Below are positions 6,285-11,479 of a DNA stretch of 11,479 bases, piece by piece (the stretch's first letter is position 1; every line of letters begins with the position of its first letter). Both the position numbers and the translations under genes were made by a program. Source of the stretch: an uncultured bacterium (GTDB lineage: Bacteria > Planctomycetota > Uabimicrobiia > Uabimicrobiales > JABWCH01); NCBI GenBank assembly GCA_938003875.1, contig CALKWO010000357.1, positions 1-11,479 of the forward strand, written 5' to 3'. The notes below the pieces were generated by a model. The model had not been told where the DNA came from. It made no database searches and saw only the letters and a list, made by a program, of their open reading frames with translations.

Positions 6285-8480
6285 ATGATATCAAAAATTG
6301 CTTATTCTCTTTTGCTTTTTTTTTTACCTCTTGCCTTTGCACCTGTTTTTACGAATCAGGATATTCCAAAACAATTTTTGCTTGTTTTGTTGGTAGTTCT
6401 GGCATGTTTTTTATTTTTTAGAAATTTTTCAAAAGAAAAAAATATATCTATATCTTTGGATTCAATCCATATATTCTATCTAGGATTCTTTTTTTTCCTG
6501 TTTCTGTCTACGTTCAAGGCAATGTACTGGCATAATGCCTGGGACAGAATGAGCCAGTGGCTCATCGTTTTACTTTGCCATTCTTTCTCTTGCTTTCACT
6601 ACAAAGAACGGCTGGGAAAAAATCTCCAGATCCTTTTTTATGGCGGAGTTTTGGCTGCATTATATGGGATATACCAGTCTTTTCATATTGGGCATGTTCA
6701 TTCTTATCCAGCTTATGTCTCTACTTTTGGAAATATCAATCTCGCAGCCTCGATTATGGCTGTTCTTTTGATTCTGGCTATGGCTTTGCCAGAAGTATCC
6801 TTTTTGGTGTCTTTATTCCGATGGATAGGATGGGGGATTCTTTTCTTCTATATGATACGCACAGGGAGCAGGGCAGCATGGCTTGCATTCATTGCAGGGA
6901 CTTGTTGCTATACTCTTTTGTTCCTTTTTTCCACAGATCGATTCCCCTGGAAGAAAATGGTACTTTTTGCTCTTGCAGGATTTTGTCTTGCAAGCACACC
7001 TTTTCTTTTTTCTTCTATCAGGATGCAGTTTTTTTGGCGATGCCAGGAGCTTACAAATTGGGAGGAAGGCTCAGGAAAAGTCCGCTATCTATTATGGCAG
7101 TCTACAGGAGAAATGATTTCTAAAAACCCCTGGACAGGCATAGGCTCAGGCCAATATTCTTTTCATTATCCATACTACCGCACCCAGGAAGAATATATTC
7201 TTTCTGAGGGAAGACTCGTAGAACACCCTCATAATGATATACTTTGGATTGCCTGCGAAACTGGCATCCCTGGAGCGATTTGCTTTTTGGGCATTGTCTT
7301 TTGTACTTTTTGGCAACTTTTTATTTTATTGAAATCAGAAGAAAAACAAAAACGAAAGGAAGCACGCGCTCTTATCAGTGTATTTCTGGCTTTTCTGATA
7401 TTAGGCCTTTTTTCTTTTCCGATGGCGTCTGCTTCGAGCTTTTGGATTTTTTCCATGATTACAAGCTATGCTTCTTGCAAAGCAAAGCCTTTGTATATAC
7501 CCAGAAAATTTCTTATAGCGATTGCATATATAGTAACAACACTGCTTTTTCTAAGCAGCTTCTTTGGCTTGATTGCCAATGTTTTTTTTATGGCAGGGCA
7601 AAAAAATCTTTTGCTCAAGAACTACCAGGATGCCAGAAAGAGCTTCCAGATAGCCCAAACTCTATACCCTTCTGGCATCTATTCTGTAGAATTGGGAAGA
7701 TCGCTTCTGGCTCTGGGAGAATATAGCGAAGCAGCAAGGGCTTTTCTTCATACCATAAAAATCGCTCCTGAGCTGGAAAATGCTGCCATTGATTTAGGCC
7801 TTGCCTATAGAATGCAAGGCGATAGAAACAATGCTTTAATAGCCTGGGAAAAAGCAAAAAAACTTTTTCCTTTAAGCACGATTTTGCATTATAATCTGGC
7901 TCGTCTTTTCTGGGAAACGAACCAGGAGCAAAAAGCCCTGGACTGTTTGAAGCATCTCCCTTCCAGAAACTATAAGATTTCTCAGGATTGGCATTACATC
8001 CTCTATCTTGGGGAGGCATACCAGAAGGCAGGCAATTTACGAAAGGCATTTGCCCATTATATCAAAGCAAAAGAAATGGCATCCAATCAGGCTTTGCCAA
8101 ATTATAAAATTGGGATTCTGATGAAAGAGTTGAAACTGTATGATTCTGCTATCTATCATCTATCTCAGGCAATCCAACTGGGCAATAGAGAAGAAAAAAC
8201 ACTTGCGGCCTGCTCCATGGGGCAACTTTATGAAGAAGAGAAAAACTATCAGAATGCAGCACTCTATTACCTTAGGGCTAAGCAAGAAAATCAGCAAAAT
8301 CCTCGTATATATCTTCATATAGCCCAGGTTTCCCTTCTTATGGGAAAACAGGAATTTGCTCAAAAAAATTTGGAAAGAGCAAAAGATCTAGGATTTAAGA
8401 ATTGGGATGCCTTAGAAAAAGAAGAATTTTTTTATCCCCTGATTTCCAGTATCTTTTATAAAAATTTCATAAAATTTTAA
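6285..8480 (+). CDS. Polytopic O-antigen ligase/polymerase-type (Wzy_C) membrane protein with C-terminal TPR repeats
   Basis: This 731-residue protein has an N-terminal half of roughly ten to twelve membrane spans and a soluble C-terminal half. The Wzy_C core is recognisable: RTGSRAAWLA (about 192-201) in a membrane span, then an extracytoplasmic loop with NPWTGIGSGQYSFHYP (281-296) and EHPHNDILWIACETGIPG (313-330), including H314 and H316. Family members join or polymerise lipid-linked glycans at the outer face of the inner membrane; some glycosylate proteins such as pilins. From about residue 437, tetratricopeptide units follow (for example LLALGEYSEAARAFLHTIKIAPE and GEAYQKAGNLRKAFAHYIKAKEMA), perhaps seven to eight in all, likely extracytoplasmic and protein-binding. 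ATG 6285 is chosen; an in-frame TTG at 6273 lies 17 bases from the nearest good ribosome binding site. The glycan substrate is unknown, and no glycosyltransferase genes adjoin. Confidence 0.85.
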   Translation: MISKIAYSLLLFFLPLAFAPVFTNQDIPKQFLLVLLVVLACFLFFRNFSKEKNISISLDSIHIFYLGFFFFLFLSTFKAMYWHNAWDRMSQWLIVLLCHSFSCFHYKERLGKNLQILFYGGVLAALYGIYQSFHIGHVHSYPAYVSTFGNINLAASIMAVLLILAMALPEVSFLVSLFRWIGWGILFFYMIRTGSRAAWLAFIAGTCCYTLLFLFSTDRFPWKKMVLFALAGFCLASTPFLFSSIRMQFFWRCQELTNWEEGSGKVRYLLWQSTGEMISKNPWTGIGSGQYSFHYPYYRTQEEYILSEGRLVEHPHNDILWIACETGIPGAICFLGIVFCTFWQLFILLKSEEKQKRKEARALISVFLAFLILGLFSFPMASASSFWIFSMITSYASCKAKPLYIPRKFLIAIAYIVTTLLFLSSFFGLIANVFFMAGQKNLLLKNYQDARKSFQIAQTLYPSGIYSVELGRSLLALGEYSEAARAFLHTIKIAPELENAAIDLGLAYRMQGDRNNALIAWEKAKKLFPLSTILHYNLARLFWETNQEQKALDCLKHLPSRNYKISQDWHYILYLGEAYQKAGNLRKAFAHYIKAKEMASNQALPNYKIGILMKELKLYDSAIYHLSQAIQLGNREEKTLAACSMGQLYEEEKNYQNAALYYLRAKQENQQNPRIYLHIAQVSLLMGKQEFAQKNLERAKDLGFKNWDALEKEEFFYPLISSIFYKNFIKF

Positions 8481-8495
8481 TCATTGAGAGTTTCT

Positions 8496-10724
8496 ATGTC
8501 TAGGACACCAGAAGAAATCCGAGCTGCTATGCTAAATCTGGAGCAAAGATTTGATGGCGGAGAAATCTCGGAAAAAACATTTCTTATGCGCTATATGAGC
8601 TTGAGGGAAGAGCTGGATATATTACAGCTTGGTAAAAAAGATGCTTCAAAGCAGCCAAAGCTCATTAAACTTCAACCAGGAATCAGTTGTCGGCAGTTTT
8701 GTGAAATGGAGCTGGCAGGGCGCTATAGAATTCTTCGTGAATTAGGACGAGGAGGCATGGGAATTGTCTATCTTTCTGAGGATATTCATTTTAAAGGCCA
8801 GCGAGTCGTCGCCATCAAAATATTGCCTCAGTATTTATGCCAGTCGCCTGAAACACTGGAAAGTTTTAAGCGAGAATTTCTAACAGCCAGCAAGCTTGTA
8901 CACCAAAACATTTGCGCCATGTATGAATTTGGCGAAGATACAAAGCTGGAAACCTACTTTCTGGTTATTGAATACCTGGAAGGAGAAACTCTGGCAGATG
9001 CTTTGAATAAAAGGAAAAGATACGGCTTTAAAGATGCCCTTCAGTTTATTACCCAAATTTCCGCAGGGCTGGATTTTGCTCATAGCAAAGGCATACTTCA
9101 TCTGGATATGAAGCCTGCCAATATCATGATTTTGCCTTGCGGAGACGTTAAAATTATGGATTTTGGACTGGCGCAGCAACTCCATACAGGGAAAAGCTAT
9201 CTGTCCCTTCCTAAAACATTTGGCACACCTATGTATGTTGCACCAGAGCAAATCCAGGCTGGCAAAGAAAACATCGTCCGTGCCTCTACAGATATATGGG
9301 CTTTAGGCGTAATCGTCTATGAGATGCTGAAAGGAGAGCCTCCTTTTAAGGGGAATACGATCCTCCAGGTCAGCAATAGCATTGTAACCACAGAGCCAGA
9401 AATCATCAAAGGCATTTCAGAAAAGGCATGGGCAGCGATTCTCAAAGCTTTGTCCAAAGATCCCAGACAGCGATTTTCAACATGCAGGGATTTTGTAGAA
9501 GCCCTGAAAGGAGAAGGACAGATAGTTGGCTCTGTTCCTTACTATAGTCCCCCTACTAAAAATACTCTCTCCTCTACTTGCAGAACAACGAACAGAACTG
9601 TTGCAATGCCGTCTACTCTGGTTCAAAAATCCAGGATGATGCAAGGGATATTGTGGCTGTGCATAGCACTTTTTGTCATAATTCTGTTGCTTTTTTCTCA
9701 TACATGGATGAGCAAAATAAGCCAGTCTCCGAAAAAAAATCCAGCATTGCCTGCACCCAAAAATAAGCCAGCTATAGATCTGTCTTCAGGGATACTTTTA
9801 CCCCAGTATCTGATAGAGAAATGCTGGAAGGAAGAATATTGGGATTTCACATGCGATTCCTGGATGAAGCTTCCTGTAACTCAGCAAAATTTATATGTAG
9901 CAGCCTATCAAAAATGGTATGCAGCAAAGCATTCGCTTTCTATAGAAAAGACAATCGCTATAAAAGGCAAGAAAATAGTCCTGATGCTTATACCTCCAGG
10001 ACAATTCTGGATGGGATCACCTTCTGATGAACCTGGAAGATACGAAGAGGAAAGACGCTATTGTGTAATCCTATCAAAACCCTTCTGGATGAGCAAATAC
10101 GAAATCACGCAAGAAGAATGGCTCGCAGTTATGGGAAAAAATCCTTCCTATTTCCAAAACGCTCCAAGCAATACCCCTGTGGATAGTGTTTCCTGGGAGC
10201 AGGCAAGGCAGTTTTCGCAAAAAGCAGGAGGCAGGCTGCCAACAGAAGCCCAATGGGAATACGCCTGTCGGGCAGGTACATCTACGATGATATACACAGG
10301 AAATTTTAAAATACTGGGCATCAACAATGCTCCAGAATTGGACAAAATAGCCTGGTATGCAGGAAATAGCAAAGTAGAATATCCTGGAGGGTTTGAAAGC
10401 AAAGATTGGCCCGAACGGCAGTATTTATCCGATTTTAGTGGAACCCAATCCATTGGACAAAAACAGCCTAATCCCTGGGGACTCTATGATATGATTGGCA
10501 ATATTTCAGAATGGTGTCAGGATTGGGATGCGCCCTATCCTTCGGATATGAGAAAAGACCCTGCTGGCCCTTCCCAAGGGAAAAACAGAGTAAGGCGGGG
10601 AGGCTGCTGGAGCAATGTAGCTCACGTCTGCCGCAGTGCGACCAGAAGTCGTTGGGATACAGTCTATCGCCCAGAATTCATGGGACTACGCATTATAGTA
10701 ACTATAGAACAGACAAGCAGGTAA
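8496..10724 (+). CDS. Transmembrane Ser/Thr protein kinase with C-terminal FGE/SUMF1-like domain
   Basis: This 742-residue protein starts with a helical segment (about 5-45, GGEISEKTFLMRYMSLREEL) resembling a SHOCT-type module. A Hanks-type kinase domain spans about 77-338: glycine loop GRGGMGIV (84-91), VAIK lysine K108, catalytic loop HLDMKPAN (202-209), DFG (222-224) and an APE motif (249-251). A single membrane span follows (about 384-400), putting the C-terminus outside the cytoplasm. Residues about 494-736 form a formylglycine-generating-enzyme-like domain, with IPPGQFWMGSP, RLPTEAQWEYACRAG, NPWGLYDMIGNISEW and RRGGCW. The HRD arginine is Leu, a non-RD kinase. In the FGE domain only one Cys of the copper-binding pair aligns, so it is probably a binding module. 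ATG 8496 has GAGAG at 8486-8490 with a five-base spacer; the in-frame TTG at 8484 lies before it. Substrates are unknown. Confidence 0.92.
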   Translation: MSRTPEEIRAAMLNLEQRFDGGEISEKTFLMRYMSLREELDILQLGKKDASKQPKLIKLQPGISCRQFCEMELAGRYRILRELGRGGMGIVYLSEDIHFKGQRVVAIKILPQYLCQSPETLESFKREFLTASKLVHQNICAMYEFGEDTKLETYFLVIEYLEGETLADALNKRKRYGFKDALQFITQISAGLDFAHSKGILHLDMKPANIMILPCGDVKIMDFGLAQQLHTGKSYLSLPKTFGTPMYVAPEQIQAGKENIVRASTDIWALGVIVYEMLKGEPPFKGNTILQVSNSIVTTEPEIIKGISEKAWAAILKALSKDPRQRFSTCRDFVEALKGEGQIVGSVPYYSPPTKNTLSSTCRTTNRTVAMPSTLVQKSRMMQGILWLCIALFVIILLLFSHTWMSKISQSPKKNPALPAPKNKPAIDLSSGILLPQYLIEKCWKEEYWDFTCDSWMKLPVTQQNLYVAAYQKWYAAKHSLSIEKTIAIKGKKIVLMLIPPGQFWMGSPSDEPGRYEEERRYCVILSKPFWMSKYEITQEEWLAVMGKNPSYFQNAPSNTPVDSVSWEQARQFSQKAGGRLPTEAQWEYACRAGTSTMIYTGNFKILGINNAPELDKIAWYAGNSKVEYPGGFESKDWPERQYLSDFSGTQSIGQKQPNPWGLYDMIGNISEWCQDWDAPYPSDMRKDPAGPSQGKNRVRRGGCWSNVAHVCRSATRSRWDTVYRPEFMGLRIIVTIEQTSR

Positions 10725-10727
10725 AAA

Positions 10728-11459
10728 ATGGTAAAGGAAGTTGCCATAGAATCTATTTTTTCTTCCCCTTTTCCTCATGACTTTGGATTTTCCTATAGAA
10801 TATCGGATTCTTATGATTTAGGATTACTCGCAGCAGAAGAGCTGAGCCTTTTAAGCAATAAGGCTGTAGAAAAAAGAAAGCTGCATTTTTTCTTGGGCAG
10901 AATCTCCGCAAAAGAAGCTTTAGCCCAAATAGGAATCTACAATTTTCCAGTGCTTAAAGGAACAAACAATGAACCCCTCTGGCCAGAGGGAATCTGTGGA
11001 GCAATCACCCATACAGGAAATATTGGTATGGCTTGTGTTGCTCCCAAAGCCATTGTTTCGGGAATAGGCATCGACATCGAAAGAATTACAGAAAAAGTAA
11101 GCTGGGATATTGTTGACAGGGTATGTCTGCCAGAGGAAAAAAAATGGGTAAGCGAAGTTCCAGAAAGCAAATACCAGAGGCTTTTGATGGTATTTTCCGC
11201 TAAAGAATCTATTTTCAAGGCATTGTTTCCACAAAATCCTATATTTTTTGGATTTCATGAAGCGGAATTGCTTTGGGACAATTCTCTGAAGGCTTTTCAG
11301 GGGCGACTCGTTTTTGATTTTTCTGAAAAATTCCCCAAGGGCTATTCTTTTTCCGTAGGATGCCGGGTCGATTCAGAATATGTCTTTACCTATATCCATT
11401 TGCAAGAGAGTAAATCGAATCTTTTTAAGGAATCGGAATTAAATAAGTTCCCCATTTAG
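10728..11459 (+). CDS. 4'-Phosphopantetheinyl transferase, EntD/Sfp type
   Basis: This 243-residue enzyme should move phosphopantetheine from coenzyme A to a serine of acyl or peptidyl carrier proteins, in the cytoplasm. Family motifs are in place: KLHFFLGRISAKEAL (51-65, the R/K-x-x-F-x-x-GR-x-A-x-x-AL block), LWPEGICGAITHT (84-96, with H95), GIGIDIE (112-118, Mg-binding D116 and E118) and FSAKESIFKA (156-165, with K159, E160, K164). The FSAKES form and the WPxG-x-x-GxITH block are closer to EntD than to the small AcpS. It begins three bases after the kinase stop, with GCAGG just upstream, so the two are probably cotranscribed. No polyketide, peptide synthetase or siderophore gene lies in the window, so it may serve fatty acid synthesis or a distant pathway. 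Confidence 0.9.
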   Translation: MVKEVAIESIFSSPFPHDFGFSYRISDSYDLGLLAAEELSLLSNKAVEKRKLHFFLGRISAKEALAQIGIYNFPVLKGTNNEPLWPEGICGAITHTGNIGMACVAPKAIVSGIGIDIERITEKVSWDIVDRVCLPEEKKWVSEVPESKYQRLLMVFSAKESIFKALFPQNPIFFGFHEAELLWDNSLKAFQGRLVFDFSEKFPKGYSFSVGCRVDSEYVFTYIHLQESKSNLFKESELNKFPI

Positions 11460-11460
11460 A

Positions 11461-11479
11461 CGATAAAGATAACGATAAA
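11461..11479 (+). repeat. Short AT-rich direct repeat at the window edge
   Basis: CGATAAA occurs at 11461-11467 and again at 11473-11479, twelve bases apart, with GATAA between. The window ends inside or just after the second copy, so it cannot be judged whether more units follow. It could be the edge of an intergenic repeat or operator, or chance in AT-rich DNA. Confidence 0.25.

Noticed and set aside
6557..7123. Plus-strand 188-codon frame inside the Wzy-type gene
   Set aside because: It is a shifted frame of a well-supported membrane protein; its Phe/Cys/Ser-rich translation has no recognisable domain.
7615..8049. Minus-strand 144-codon frame opposite the TPR region
   Set aside because: The overlapping + strand frame shows regular TPR units, and the minus frame has no motif or ribosome binding site that I could support.
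8458..8480. AT-rich partial palindrome at the end of the Wzy-type gene (AAAATTT...AAATTTT)
   Set aside because: It falls in coding sequence, is made almost only of A and T, and is expected by chance at this base composition.
10728..11459. Phe in place of Trp before the KE motif of the transferase as a possible defect
   Set aside because: The FSAKES form is normal for EntD-type enzymes, and the acidic and lysine residues are all present.
1..11479. A new defence, retron or CRISPR-like system
   Set aside because: No nuclease, reverse transcriptase, repeat array or toxin-antitoxin pair is visible; all nine genes fit known sensory, membrane or modification families.

Overview
The window is AT-rich and densely coded, and every convincing gene lies on the + strand. 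It holds nine protein genes and no RNA gene, CRISPR array, insertion sequence or prophage that I can see. A Ser/Thr kinase fused to a sulfatase-modifying-factor-like domain, a TPR-tailed O-antigen-ligase-type membrane protein, a PrsW protease and a multidomain CheA with a receiver domain together suggest a free-living or biofilm-forming Gram-negative-type bacterium. A low-GC planctomycete-like or other deep-branching lineage is my best guess. This comes from gene content only, with no 16S or marker gene to confirm it.

Region 1 (about 80-5415) is a compact chemosensory operon: a stand-alone CheY-type receiver, a CheW coupling protein, a second shortened CheW-like protein, a membrane-anchored methyl-accepting protein with almost no periplasmic part, and a CheA hybrid kinase ending in its own receiver. 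The order CheY-CheW-MCP-CheA/REC resembles the Pil-Chp loci of Pseudomonas and the Tax/Pix/Hmp loci of cyanobacteria, which control type IV pilus motility or related surface behaviour. No CheR methyltransferase or CheB methylesterase is present. The CheA has an intact first Hpt domain and a second Hpt-like domain in which the phosphorylatable histidine is replaced by isoleucine.

Region 2 (5416-8480) starts with a 92-base gap that carries a perfect 7-bp inverted repeat next to a possible promoter. It is followed by a PrsW-family intramembrane metalloprotease and a large polytopic protein with an O-antigen ligase/polymerase (Wzy_C) core and a TPR tail. The start of the second gene is preceded by a perfect 8-bp GNRA-loop hairpin that overlaps its nearest strong Shine-Dalgarno sequence, and by a 7-codon reading frame ending on the gene's ATG.

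Region 3 (8496-11459) holds a transmembrane Ser/Thr kinase with an extracytoplasmic FGE/SUMF1-like domain, followed three bases later by an EntD/Sfp-type 4'-phosphopantetheinyl transferase. Short gaps suggest that genes from prsW onward may be cotranscribed, but nothing ties them into one pathway. The common theme is sensing and building at the cell surface. The window ends just after the transferase, in a short AT-rich direct repeat.
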